NCBI GenBank assembly: GCA_032622095.1
Contig: CP136064.1
Location: 111,276,004 to 111,340,003 of the forward strand
DNA length: 64,000 nt
Source: Siphonodentalium dalli
Taxonomy: Eukaryota > Mollusca > Scaphopoda > Gadilida > Siphonodentaliidae
Direction of reading: 5' to 3'
Shown here: positions 32,722-45,200 of the stretch, piece after piece
Position numbering within the stretch: the stretch's first letter is position 1
Layout: every line of letters starts with the position of its first letter
Position numbers and translations under genes: made by a program
The notes under the pieces: generated by a model
The model's database searches: none
Seen by the model: only the letters and a program-made list of their open reading frames with translations
What the model was told of the DNA's origin: nothing

Positions 32722-33087
32722 TTAACCCTTTACCCAACAGAACGGCCCTGTGCCAATGCATTCTCTTATATATGCGAGTCGACCATAGGTCGCCTCGCAT
32801 ATATAAGAGAATGCATTGGCTTAACACATATTAAAGAAAAAATGGTAAAAAGTGTTAAAAAAAAGTTTTTTTTTAGGCCAATGCATTCTCTTATATATGC
32901 GAGGCGACCTATGGTCGACTCGCATATATAAGAGAATGCATTGGCACAGGGCATAACTGTAACTATCACAATGTGCTCAATGAGCCGGTTCCAATGATAC
33001 CCATATTTCCATGGTTTTATTGAGACAGACCGAAGATAATTTAGGCTGTTAGGGCGTTTCTGGGCGTTCTGTTGGGTAAAGGGTTAA
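32722..33087. mobile_element. TTAA MITE with two mirror-image hairpins
   Basis: The TIR is a perfect 23 bp beginning TTAACCCTTTACCCAACAG. Inside, hairpin 1 (32752-32820) and hairpin 2 (32878-32944) each have arms CCAATGCATTCTCTTATATA/TATATAAGAGAATGCATTGG, and hairpin 2 is also the reverse complement of hairpin 1. The sequence can thus fold locally as two stems or globally as one long stem. The same core occurs in the 249-bp TTAA family at 4628, so the two families are related. Confidence 0.9.
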
Positions 33088-33559
33088 ATTAATATCAGTC
33101 AAAATTCCACACCGCTGTTTTAAAATGTATTTTCATGGCCCACACGACGTTGGGACTGCCAGAACAGAATATCTAGTTTCCAATTGAGTAGCTAACATGC
33201 TAAATAACCAAGTGAGTCATAATCTGCTTCCTGTTCGGCACATCAGAGGATAATGTTCGAGATATATGTGAAAAATCTACATTTAGTTTTACCAAATTTG
33301 GTTGCCATTTTTTTTGGCAACTTGTGTCATTTGACCAATAATTTATCAGTGTAACACAGTCAAAACAAGCCAAGGCAAGAATCACCTTTACCAAAGATAG
33401 TTCCGGTTTTCTTGAAAACATGGTCCAGACCTGAACAATAATGTTTTGTCAACTTTGCGATAAAAAATTAACCAATTAATCAGAAATGTTATGAGTAAAT
33501 ATATAAAGAGTATATTAGCCATCATTAATCAACAACCGCAACGCGTGAGAGATTACAGG
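33088..33559. other. Unassigned stretch
   Basis: Nothing recognisable; the antisense frame 33200-33421 has no supporting features. Confidence 0.45.
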
Positions 33560-33900
33560 CCCCACTGGGTCAACATCTATCATTTTCCATACATTGGCCG
33601 CCATCTTGATGGCCATTTTGAGCCAAAGTGACTTTTTGGTTGTATTGAGGTGTGATATCCATAAGTGATGATATTCATCGCCCAGTTCTGCTTATTTCAT
33701 GTTAAAATATGACTAGAATACCAATGGCGATTTTGGTGGATGTTTATTCCGCGTTCTGTAAAATCGACTTTTTGAGTGATTGGAAGGGGCTAGGACCCAA
33801 CTAATTTCATACTCCAATGTTCCAATGACCAGTTCCGGACAAGTAGCGAAGTTTTAGGCGTCAAACTACCATTTGTGACCTGAACATACTCCAGAAATCC
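33560..33900. repeat. Dispersed copy of the 48.4-52.8-kb element arm
   Basis: TTGGCCGCCATCTTGATGG, CCAATGGCGATTTTGGTGG, CGCGTTCTGTAAAATCGAC and TCCAATGTTCCAATGA parallel the sequence at about 52070-52345, with clear divergence. Confidence 0.65.
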
Positions 33901-33931
33901 GCTTAAATTGTATGTTCTGTGTTATAGTATA

Positions 33932-34680
33932 CTAGCAGGTTAGCCCGCCACTGGCGGCAATCGTCAGAAACATGAAAAATTTAATTAATTTTGTTAATTT
34001 TATTTTTTGTTTTTCAATGAGTTAATTGTGCCTTTTTAATTTACTGGCTTTTTTATTTAATGTTTTTAATTAATTTTTTAATTTAATTTTTTATTTTCAA
34101 TGAGTTAATTGTGCCTTTTTAATTTTTTAATTTAATTTTTTGTTTTTAAATTTGACCCGATTTGACGTTGAATTGATTATTTTCAAGGTCAAGGTCAGGT
34201 CGGGGTCACAATTTAACCCGTCCATGACACTTCCCGTAGGTAGCAAGTTTGAGCTCAATCGGTTCGAGTCTATAAAGGACACACACACATATATATCATT
34301 TGTGGGTACCCGTTTCAAGGTGAAGATCACATCGGGCGGAAAAACTGACCCGATGAAAATCTCCCCCGTCCATAGGAAGCCCTAAGTACGTAAGAGACTC
34401 ATGTCTGGATACAGTCACGCTCACATATGTATCCAGACGTAAGAATCACATTACACGCATGTACGCTCTTTATCAACTTCACTGCTGATACGAACGCTCT
34501 TTAACTATCAACGCGATTAACTCCACATTGCCGTTTTTGTGACTGAGCGTGGAGAATGGGTGCTCGGAGCTTCTCCAAAACGCCGCGACGACCATTCCCG
34601 TGGGTTTTTACCCTTAGATGGGAAGTTTTGTCTCGATCGATGCAGCACATATATACGGAAGTCTCAAAATATATAGTAGA
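33932..34680 (-). mobile_element. Non-autonomous Helitron, intact unit of a head-to-tail dimer
   Basis: Read on the minus strand it begins TCTACTATATATTTTGAGAC and ends with the hairpin CCGCCAGTGGCGG, nine bases, then CTAG, followed by T. These are canonical Helitron ends. The body has TGACCTTGACCTTG and AACCGATTGAGCTC. It abuts the next unit with no gap (CTAG|TCTACT on the minus strand). Segment 34466-34500 (CGCTCTTTATCAACTTCACT...) supplies the empty-site sequence for the giant insertion. An internal AT tract (TTAATTTTTTAATTT-like, 33980-34140) has expanded. No ORF. Confidence 0.85.
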
Positions 34681-35152
34681 CTAGCAGGTTAGCCCGCCAC
34701 TGGCGTGGTTCGTCTCATGGCTTTGTTCGAAAAAGCAATTGCAACAGCTTCCGAGACACGTATGCTGCACCTAGGTGTAAAATTTCGTCGAAATCAGACA
34801 GTTTTACCCGATTAGACCTTGAATTGATCATTTTCGAGGTCAAGGTCAGGTCGGGGTCACAATTTAACCCGTCCACGACACTTCCCGCACACAAGTACCC
34901 CTAGGTAGCAAGTGTGAGCTCAATCGGTTCGAGTCTATAAAGGACACACACATATATCATTTGTGGGTACCCGTTTCAAGGTGAAGATCACATCTGGCGG
35001 AAAAAAACTGACCAGATGAAAATCTCCCCCGTTCCTAGGAAGCCCTAAGTACGTAAGAATCACACAACACGCTCATGTCTGGATACAGTCACGCTCACGT
35101 GTGGACCCAGACGTAAGAATCGCACTACACGCATACGCTCTTTATCAACGAC
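34681..35152 (-). mobile_element. Second Helitron unit, 3' part
   Basis: The minus-strand 3' end (CCGCCAGTGGCGG-like hairpin, then CTAG) lies at 34681-34684, adjoining the first unit. It parallels unit 1 to CTCTTTATCAACGAC, where the giant element interrupts it; the rest resumes at 48088. Confidence 0.85.
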
Positions 35153-35487
35153 TGATGATAAGGCCCCTGTTTGGCTGCATTTCAGGAACGATAACTCTAT
35201 CCGACCTATATGCAGTACTCCCGTCTAGACAGTTTGACCTATATTCTCCGCCCACGCATTGCATCATGGTCTATTTGTACCGGTTGGACATGTCCGGACA
35301 TGACCCGCTGGTTATATCCAGACTTCTCCATATGAATGGTATATTATCTACATGTATATCACGTGATGATCTCGTTGGGGTAGCTTCAGTCTTGAAGGGA
35401 CACTAGGCTCTCACTGGGGATGATTATTAAAGTGACACTCACTATGGATGAATGTTAAAGTAACACATGGCGCACACTGTGGGATAA

Positions 35488-35800
35488 TGTTAAAGTGACA
35501 CTCGCATTGAAAACTTCAAAAAATTCAAAACTTCAAAAATTTCAAAAACTTCAAAAATTTCAAAAACTTCAAAAATTTCAAAAACTTCAAAAATTTCTAA
35601 AATTTCAAAAACTTCAAAAATCTCAAAAAATTTCAAAAAAGTTTAAAAACTTCAAAATACTCAAAAATTTCAAAAAACTTAAAAAACTTTTCAAAAAGAA
35701 ACAAAAATGAAAAACTTAAAAAAAAATTCATAAATTAAAAAAATATGAAAAACTTAAAAAACTTCAACTTTTTCTAAAATTCAAAAATAATTTAAAATTA
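35488..35800. repeat. Subterminal AT-rich tandem tract (left)
   Basis: Degenerate units ACTTCAAAAATTTCAAAA repeat about a dozen times, then decay to A-rich DNA. The Lys/Phe-rich translation (KLQKFQKLQKF) is a product of the repeat, not a gene. The mirror copy is at 47440-47752. Confidence 0.9.
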
Positions 35801-35941
35801 AATTAAAATTAACGGTCTTTTAATATATCTAACCCACTGCCACTTCTGAGGGTTCCACACTACACCTGATGGGATATTGAGTGGTCTACACACGTCTCCT
35901 AAACCCTAGAATAAGATCCAGCCCATAAGAAACTCTGCCTC

Positions 35942-36068
35942 CTGCAATGCCTGTCATTCGAATCTGACGCAATCCCTACTTCTGGCGCAATGCCTGAGTC
36001 ATTCGAATCTGGCGCAATCCCTACTTCCGGCGCAACGCCTGCGTCATTGGAATCTGACGCAATCCCTC
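35942..36068. repeat. 45-bp minisatellite, three units (left)
   Basis: CATTCGAATCTGACGCAATC, then CCTACTTCTGGCGCAATGCC, repeats at 35955, 36000 and 36045. The mirror copy lies at 47170-47290. Confidence 0.88.
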
Positions 36069-38128
36069 GTGAAACCTACCGGCTGACTCCAAACCCATCG
36101 GCTAAGCGTTGTATCACATGCTTATTATTTGATCATATTGTGGAAATTCAATGTTTTGTCATCACTCATGAGATATAACCCATATCCACTGAAAAAGGGT
36201 GGATATCCTCTATTTATTCATAATTTTTCTTTGTTATCTTTTTTTTATCCCTCTTTTTTATCTACCACTTCCTGTTTTTATTCGCTCTTCTTTTTCTTAC
36301 AACTTCTAATCCCTCATAATCTTCGAATATCCACTTTCATCTCCAAGTTTTTGAAAAAATTCCTTGTTTAGTAGCACCTCCAGATGGGCTCTATAGAATT
36401 TGAACGAAGCATCCATCTTGGATATTACTCTTTCTATGACTAAATCCGTTAGCACGCTCTACAGATGTCATATAGGTAGCACGCTCTACAGATGTCATAT
36501 AGGCCTCTTCACATCTTGTTTTCCATAATTTATTCATTCCTAATCGCTCCATTGACTGTAACAAATTAAATTACCCCCTCCCCCTGTATTGAGAATACAT
36601 CCTTGATTATTAATATTTCCTCCTTTCATGGTGTGCATGTTCCTTGGGACATCTTTGCTAATGTGAAGCCACACCTATTATATATATATATACAACTTTA
36701 AAAGCCCGCGAAAATATTACTCATATTATAGACTTCCCTTTGAAGACCTTTGTATGTGACAATGATCCGTAATATTGTTTCTAAGTGACACTGGCCAGTG
36801 AAACTGATACTACGGGTATGAACTAGCCAACTTCACATCGTAACAATAATAAAAGGGACACTTCATCTATATCAGTCTCAAAACGTGTTGGTAAACATCT
36901 GTTTGGATACTAAAACCAATCACTCTTCGTCCGTCATCGTACATCATTGTAATATAATTTTCTCAGAAACCACGGGATCCCTTTGGCTGAAATTTGGTCT
37001 CAACATGGGATCAGAAATTATCCATGGAAGACAACAGTGTCCGTGTGGGGAGAAGCTTCGTAGTGTTTCGCTGTCGCCATGGTGTTTGTTTGGGTATAGG
37101 CATGGGTGGTGAGTGTGGTTCTCATATGATCTGAACTAGCCTTTACTGACTGAGGTCATTTAGTGCACATGTCATCACTTCACTGATAACCATTATATGG
37201 TCAAATCCCTACACTATCAAACGCAATGTTTCAATAATGGGTTTTCTTAAAATTTTGACTAAATATTGGTTATATTATACGCATCAGCGATCCTTCTTAA
37301 TAACGCTCTGTATATTTTCAAACGCATTGCACTAAATGGGTTTGGAATAGCCACACAGGAAAGGAGAAACTGAGGTCCTAGGTAGGTCGACTGCATATAG
37401 CAGTATATATGGGGTACAGACATGGACAGCAATGGGTTCCTCGTGGCTTCTGGCCTACACATGACATATTAAAGTTAACCACACCCATCGGCGCGCCTTT
37501 AATGGGCTATGAAGCGCCATACAGGCTCGAATCATGGCCTTCGCCATGTGTTTCTATTTGAACCCACATTAGTAACTAAATAAAATCTTTCTCTCCAGGT
37601 TGTTTCACGCCATAACCTTGATTTGGAAAGCTTGAAGGGCTAATTAAGCTTCAATTTAAATCCCAACATTATTTGAAGAACGTATCTGGTTAAACATGTC
37701 CACCATAGTAAGCTCATTTAATTCAAAGAGCTTCACACATAGTCCCACTAGTAATGATGTGTCGTTATTTACTGCAGAAATGGTCATATATATAAAATAC
37801 AATACAACACATTTTGGTCACATACCTTAAAGGTGCACGTCACTTTCGCAAGATATCTAACTGACCATGTATAGAGTGGAATGACATGTCGTGTATCAAA
37901 TGTATAATCAGTTCCAGTATTTCGTCCATAAGGCAGTTTTGGTTGTAACATCATTGTGTATGACGGTTCATTCATATGATACCTTAGCGGTTGCACACGA
38001 TACTGTCTGTTGTATTTTATGTCTTATATCATGTATATTAATTGCTCCATGGATGGTAGGAGTATGGCATTGGTGTCTGGTTCTTCGATGTATTCTAGTC
38101 ATAGTTCATTCATATTATTACTCTAAAA

Positions 38129-39480
38129 TCTCCATTAAATGGAGAAACTAAAGAGCCCATATTATGTAGACTAGTGTATAAATACTTACTTCATGCATTA
38201 TTTTCATCAATTATATGTATTATAACTCCCATCAAGATAGGCTGTTATACAGAGGAAACAAAGCATGTACCAAGTGACAGTCTGTACCAAGTGACAGTCT
38301 CATGTCACGAAAGGCCTACTATGTGGACACATGTTCTTATCAAAACGCTCTATTATGTAGGGGGTTATCAACCATTGGTCTGGAAAAGGCATACGAGCGG
38401 AACGCGTGTATACACATTTATTCGATGTACTCTTTAATCTTCGATTTCTCTTTATTGTCGTTAATTTATAGCATTATTAGTAGGAATCTAAACTCGCCGT
38501 TATATTGAGAAAATAATGCGTCAATACCAGTCAATACTGCTTTATTGGCGGTAAATGAAATTATTGAATCATGTATCGCAGCTAAACAAGCGAGACAACT
38601 GATCACAACACAAAAATTAGTAATATTTCTGAAGCCTTGAGTGGTTTGTAATACACAGTGTAAATTTTCATTATTGCTACCATTTAAGGAAACATGCCCC
38701 CGATAGGGCTACTATGCGAACACATGTCTATATTAATTTCACATATTCCTTACCGTTCATTCATATATACTCCAAGCTCTCTGTTAATACAGAGGCATCA
38801 AAACATTGGTCTGGAAAAGACCTACTATGTGGATGCGTGTATACACATTTACTTGATGTATTCTTTAATCGTTCATTTCTCTTTATTATCGTTCATTTAT
38901 AGCATTATTAGAAGAAATTTAGTCTAAAATCTCCATTACATGGAGACAATAAAGAGCCCATATGGTGTAGACTAATGCATAAATACTTCATGTATTCTTT
39001 TCACCAATTATATGTATTGTACATCCTATACATTTAGTCTGTTATACAGAGGAAACAAAGCATGTACTACGTGGCAGTTTCATATGACGATAAGACCTAC
39101 TATGTGAACACATGTGCATATTAATTTCACATATTCTTCTCAAAACGCTCTATTTTATACGGGGGTATCAAACATTGGTCTGGAAAAGGCCTGCTATGTG
39201 GACGCGTGTATACATATTGACTTCATATATGCATTCATAGTTCATTTCTCTTAATTGTCGTTCATTTAATAGCATTATTAGTAGAAATATAGTCTAAAAC
39301 CGTCGGTATATGGATAATATATAGCGTCAATACTGTTTTATTGTTGGTAACTCAAATTATTGCATCATGTATCGCAACTAAACAAGCGAGACAACTCATA
39401 AATTCTTAATAGTTCTGATGTCTATGGCAGTTCACAGAGTGTATATTTTCATTGTTGTTACCATTTTAGTGCATAAATTA
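38129..39480. repeat. ~805-bp tandem unit, nearly two copies (left arm)
   Basis: CTCCATTAAATGGAGAAAC (38129) and CTCCATTACATGGAGACAA (38932) open two successive units. Both contain AGAGCCCATAT, CAGAGGAAACAAAGCATGTA, ATTGGTCTGGAAAAG and TAGCATTATTAG. The TTGGTCTGGAAAAG segment also repeats at a shorter spacing (38374, 38810, 39175). The mirror image is in the right arm. Confidence 0.8.
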
Positions 39481-39539
39481 CTGATTTCTGTGTAAGAACG
39501 CTGGTCTCCATTGTTGTTATGATTGTGCCTATAACTGTC

Positions 39540-39990
39540 CATATTCTTAAAGCAAGTACGGTACCTCTATGTGATATGATGTATAAAAATTTCCATTTTC
39601 ACAGGTAAATCACGTATAAACGCTCTTTAATGTATAGTTAAACTGAGTTTTCACATGCAGGGCTATGTCTTTGTGGACTATATACGTGGTATACTTCAGT
39701 ATATACACGAAGTGAATGTGTTCTAAGTATGCGTATCTGATTTATGTATACGTCCGTGTTTCTTAAAGCAAATCCAATACATATTAGTGCGTTATATTAT
39801 GATGTACATTAAGTGCCCTTTTCACTGTTAAATCAAGTAAAAAAGCCCTCTACTATAGTTAACTATTCAGTTCCACATACGCTATAAGCTCTATGGTGGT
39901 CCGGTGTGTCTTATCAATATGCCATTATATGCACGAATGTAATGTGTTCAAATATGTGGGTTATGATGTATACTTTAATGTTAAAGTATA
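39540..39990. repeat. ~218-bp tandem unit, two copies (left arm)
   Basis: TCTTAAAGCAAGTACGGTAC (39544) and TCTTAAAGCAAATCCAATAC (39762) head two related units that share ATGTACATTAAG-, AAATCAAGTA- and GAATGTGTTC-type blocks. Confidence 0.7.
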
Positions 39991-40979
39991 TAAGCACTCT
40001 TTAAGATATGCATATGCAGAATGTTGCCTCTTTACACTGACAGAAAAAAAAAGGAATATATAATTTTGAATACTACTCTTCATAAAACGTTAGAAAACCA
40101 TAATCTAACAACTAATATCGAAGAACAATGTAACTACTTGATAAGCATTGTAAATATTTCGTCTGTTTTAAATAAAATGGAAATATTTCGTCTATTTGAA
40201 ATACAGTTGGAAGCAACAATCAAGTATTTAAATGAAATTTGGACCAAAATCTTATAATTTGAGAAAACGTATATAATTGATATCGAAGTCTTATAATAAA
40301 GGAAGGCTTTGTGCGAATCCATTCGGTCTAATGTGTGAATGTGTTCATCATCGCAAATATAATGATGCAGAAATGAATATTTCCTAGAAAAATGTTAACA
40401 TAGCTTGTATTTAACCGAAATAATATAGCATTTGAGTTAAAATGTTTCATATTAGGACCATAACGAACCAATGCATAAAAATACAATATTTTGTTTTTCA
40501 TTCTCGATCAAAATAATGCAGGGTTGTCAATTATCAACAAAAAACAAATACTTTGAAACAAACACGATGACATAAGAACGAATATCCAAGAGCTATAGTG
40601 TGAAAATAACCCTCACATTTATAAAAAAAAAACAATAAAAATTCAGTTTTCGAGTAAGTCCTTCATAATTATTGAATGTTTTCGTCTATGTTGGATCAAA
40701 TTTGACACAAAAATCAATTAGCTCACTAACAGTTCGCGCAATATCTCATATTTTGAGAATACGTTTGCAATTTTAGACAACAATATTGCTAGTGAAGGTG
40801 AATATTTCATCCTGGAACTCATGAAATATGATAAAAATAGATGTAAAGACACTTCACGAGACCTCATATCTTTGAGTTATGAACATAAAGTCATCTCATA
40901 GTGCCAATGTACCCCATAATTTGGTCAGGAGAAATATGTATTTCATATTTGACCCTTCATCTATGGTAAAAAATGAATT

Positions 40980-42275
40980 CACGCGCGTCTATTTTTTATC
41001 TAAGAACAATAACTCTAAACGATAATATAAATAGAGGTACGAACGCGGCGAGTTTATAATACCACACCATATTCGCTCATCTTTTCGCTGGTATAAGGAC
41101 GATAGTTCTTCCCATGATTCGAGACAATACACGGGTGCCATTGGTGCAGAAATATATTATCGACGAACTACAATCTACAAAGGCATAAGATAAGTAAAGA
41201 CGGACGTATGTCGGGAACACCATCGAATAACGATATATTCAGTCGATACGAAGATACTGAGTATGATCTAGATTGCATTTCTTATATCAGGATCATTTTG
41301 GATCGTATAACACCGTGCAGATACGCTTTGTTAGCGCTTCACAAATTTCCCCGTTGTATAATGACACTATCAGATGCCTTTATGACCATAATCGAGTGTC
41401 TTTTGATCAATTATTATCACATTTCACCAGTTCCAACATGACATGTACAACTTCCCTATCAACAATGTTTTCTAAATTGCCAAAACTGAGTGCATTTATG
41501 ATGTTGCTTCATATCTGAGGATACCATGGGGTGTAATTTCATTGATTGCTACCACGCATCAAGGGTCAAAATACAATACACATTTCTCCTGACCAAGGCC
41601 TCAGAAAGTGTCTTTTCATCTATTTTTATCATATTTCATGAGTTCCAGCATGGAATGTTCACCTTCACTAGCGATACTGTTCCCTAAAATTGCATATGGA
41701 CTACATATGGACTGTGGATTGATCTCTAGAGACCCAATGGCTGTAATTAAATATATTTTTAAAACACATGGAGCTTAAGACATGAAATTTACAATTTTCC
41801 TGACCAAATTATGACCTACAATACACTATGAGGTCCCTTTATGTTCATAACTCAGTCATAAGTACTCATGAAGTGTCTTTTTATCCATTTTATCACATTT
41901 CATGGGTTCCAACATGAAATGTTTACCTTCACTGCCGACATTGTGGCCTACAGTGAAAACTTGAGAAGATTTACGCTGTGTCTAGGCGACCGATGGGGTG
42001 TAATTACATTGATTGTTCAAACACATGTAGGATAAAATATGAAATTTACACTTTTCCTGACCAAATTATGGCTAACAATCTAGTATGAGATGCCGTTGTT
42101 GTCATAACTCAAAGTCATCAGAGCTCAGTAAGTGTCTTTTGATGCATGTTTATCACATTTGATGAGTTCCAACATGAAATATACACTTTCCCTGGCAAGA
42201 ATGTTGCCTAAAATTGCAAAATTGAGTCAATTTATGCTCTAGGTTAATGTCTAGGACACCACTCCCATGTCCCTT
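40980..42275. repeat. Central spacer of the giant element, with ~210-270-bp tandem units
   Basis: The left third (40980-41400) is unique and contains two small overlapping open frames (41208-41441 and 41273-41518) with no recognisable domain. From about 41400 rightward, degenerate units share TCCTGACCAAATTATG, TTTATGTTCATAACTCA, AAGTGTCTTTT, CATATTTCATGAGTTCCA and AACATGAAATGT; TCCTGACC/GCCC starts are at 41587, 41798, 42055 and 42325. The last unit belongs to the right arm, and its mirror forms the inner end of the left arm. The inversion boundary therefore falls within a tandem array. Confidence 0.8.
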
Positions 42276-45200
42276 AATTCATTTTTTACCATAGATGAAG
42301 GGTCAAATATGAAATACATATTTCTCCTGCCCAAATTATGGGGTACAATGGCACTATGAGATGACTTTATGTTCATAACTCAAAGATATGAGGGCTCGTG
42401 AAGTGTCTTTACATCTATTTTTATCATATTTCATGAGTTCCAGGATGAAATATTCACCTTCACTAGCAATATTGTTGTCTAAAATTGCAAACGTTTTCTC
42501 AAAATATGAGATATTGCGCGAACTGTTAGTGAGCTAATTGATTTTTGTGTCATATTTGATCCAACATAGACGAAAACATTCAATAATTTTGAAGGACTTA
42601 CTCGAAAACTGAATTTTTTTTTTTTTTTTTATAAATGTGAGGGTTATTTTCACACTAGCTCTTGGATATTCGTTCTTATGTCATCGTTTTTGTTTCAAAG
42701 TATTTGTTTTTTGTTGATAATTGACAACTCTGCATTATTTTGATCGAGAATGAAAAACAAAATATTGTATTTTTATGCATTGGTTCGTTATGGTCCTAAT
42801 ATGAAACATTTTAACTCAAATGCTATATTATTTCGGTTAAATACAAGCTATGTTAACATTTTTCTAGGAAATATTCATTTCTGCATCATTATATTTGCGA
42901 CGATGAACACATTCACACATTAGACCGAATGGATTCGCACAAAGCCTTCCTTTATTATAAGACTTCGATAGAAATTATATACGTTTTCTCAAATTATAAG
43001 ATTTTGGTCCAAATTTCATTTAAATACTTGATTGTTGCTTCCAACTGTATTTCAAATAGACGAAATATTTCCATTTTATTTAAAACAGACGAAATATTTA
43101 CAATGCTTATCAAGTAATTACATTGTTCTTCGATATTCGTTGTTAGATTATGGTTTTCTAACGTTTTATGAAGAGTAGTACTCAAAATTATATATTCCTT
43201 TTTTTTTCTGTCAGTGTAAAGAGGCAACATTCTGCATATGCATATCTTAAAGAGTGCTTATATACTTTAACATTAAAGTATACATCATAACCCACATATT
43301 TGAACACATTACATTCGTGCATATAATGGCATATTGATAAGACACACCGGACCACCATAGAGCTTATAGCGTATGTGGAACTGAATAGTTAACTATAGTA
43401 GAGGGCTTTTTTACTTGATTTAACAGTGAAAAGGGCACTTAATGTACATCATAATATAACGCACTAATATGTATTGGATTTGCTTTAAGAAACACGGACG
43501 TATACATAAATCAGATACGCATACTTAGAACACATTCACTTCGTGTATATACTGAAGTATACCACGGATATAGCCCACAAAGACATAGCCCTGCATGTGA
43601 AACTCAGTTTAACTATACATTAAAGAGCGTTTATACGTGATTTACCTGTGAAAATGGAAATTTGTATACATCATATCACATAGAGGTACCGTACTTGCTT
43701 TAAGAATATGGACAGTTATAGGCACAATCATAACAACAATGGAGACCAGCGTTCTTACACATAAATCAGTAATGTGTGCACTAAAATGGTAACAACAATG
43801 AAAATATACACTCTGTGAACTGCCATAGACATCAGAACTATTAAGAATTTATGAGTTGTCTCGCTTGTTTAGTTGCGATACATGATGCAATAATTTGAGT
43901 TACCAACAATAAAACAGTATTGACGCTATATATTCTCCATATACCGACGGTTTTAGACTATATTTCTACTAATAATGCTATTAAATGAACGACAATTAAG
44001 AGAAATGAACTATGAATGCATATATGAAGTCAATATGTATACACGCGTCCACATAGCAGGCCTTTTCCAGACCAATGTTTGATACCCCCGTATAAAATAG
44101 AGCGTTTTGAGAAGAATATGTGAAATTAATATGCACATGTGTTCACATAGTAGGTCTTATCGTCATATGAAACTGCCACGTAGTACATGCTTTGTTTCCT
44201 CTGTATAACAGACTAAATGTATAGGATGTACAATACATATAATTGGTGAAAAGAATACATGAAGTATTTATGCATTAGTCTACACCATATGGGCTCTTTA
44301 TTGTCTCCATGTAATGGAGATTTTAGACTAAATTTCTTCTAATAATACTATAAATGAACGATAATAAAGAGAAATGAACGATTAAAGAATACATCAAGTA
44401 AATATGTATACACGCATCCACATAGTAGGTCTTTTCCAGACCAATGTTTTGATGCCTCTGTATTAACAGAGAGCTTGGAGTATATATGAATGAACGGTAA
44501 GGAATATGTGAAATTAATATAGACATGTGTTCGCATAGTAGCCCTATCGGGGCATGTTTCCTTAAATGGTAGCAATAATGAAAATTTACACTGTGTATTA
44601 CAAACCACTCAAGGCTTCAGAAATATTACTAATTTTTGTGTTGTGATCAGTTGTCTCGCTTGTTTAGCTGCGATACATGATTCAATAATTTCATTTACCG
44701 CCAATAAAGCAGTATTGACTGGTATTGACGCATTATTTTCTCAATATAACGGCGAGTTTAGATTCCTACTAATAATGCTATAAATTAACGACAATAAAGA
44801 GAAATCGAAGATTAAAGAGTACATCGAATAAATGTGTATACACGCGTTCCGCTCGTATGCCTTTTCCAGACCAATGGTTGATAACCCCCTACATAATAGA
44901 GCGTTTTGATAAGAACATGTGTCCACATAGTAGGCCTTTCGTGACATGAGACTGTCACTTGGTACAGACTGTCACTTGGTACATGCTTTGTTTCCTCTGT
45001 ATAACAGCCTATCTTGATGGGAGTGATAATACATATAATTGATGAAAATAATGCATGAAGTAAGTATTTATACACTAGTCTACATAATATGGGCTCTTTA
45101 GTTTCTCCATTTAATGGAGATTTTAGAGTAATAATATGAATGAACTATGACTAGAATACATCGAAGAACCAGACACCAATGCCATACTCCTACCATCCAT

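Larger units (their letters stand above)
35153..40979 (+). repeat. Left arm of the giant element
   Basis: Order from the edge inward: ~340 bp of terminal sequence with repeated AATGTTAAAGTGACAC motifs; an AT tract of ACTTCAAAAATTTCAAAA units; a 45-bp minisatellite; a fragment of ~165-bp satellite (36372-36575); a ~1-kb low-repeat stretch (36800-37750); ~805-bp tandem units; ~218-bp tandem units; unique AT-rich DNA; and one inverted ~265-bp unit at the inner edge. ORFs found here recur in the other arm only because the arms are copies; none has a recognisable domain. Confidence 0.9.

Noticed and set aside
33980-34140. A separate AT-rich element inside the first Helitron unit
   Set aside because: The TTAATTTTTTAATTT-like tract has no terminal repeats and looks like local slippage expansion.
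35150-35200. Hammerhead ribozyme suggested by CTGATGA at the giant element's left edge
   Set aside because: No stem II followed by GAAA and no cleavage-site stem could be formed around it; the motif is simply the terminus TGATGA after AAC-GAC.
35495-35710. Lys/Phe/Gln-rich 71-codon frame present in both arms
   Set aside because: It is a translation of the ACTTCAAAAATTTCAAAA tandem tract.
37259-37462. Small ORFs conserved between the two arms (for example 67 codons here and at 45776-45979)
   Set aside because: The arms are near-identical, so conservation of a frame between them is no evidence of coding. No domain, start context or splice pattern supports them.
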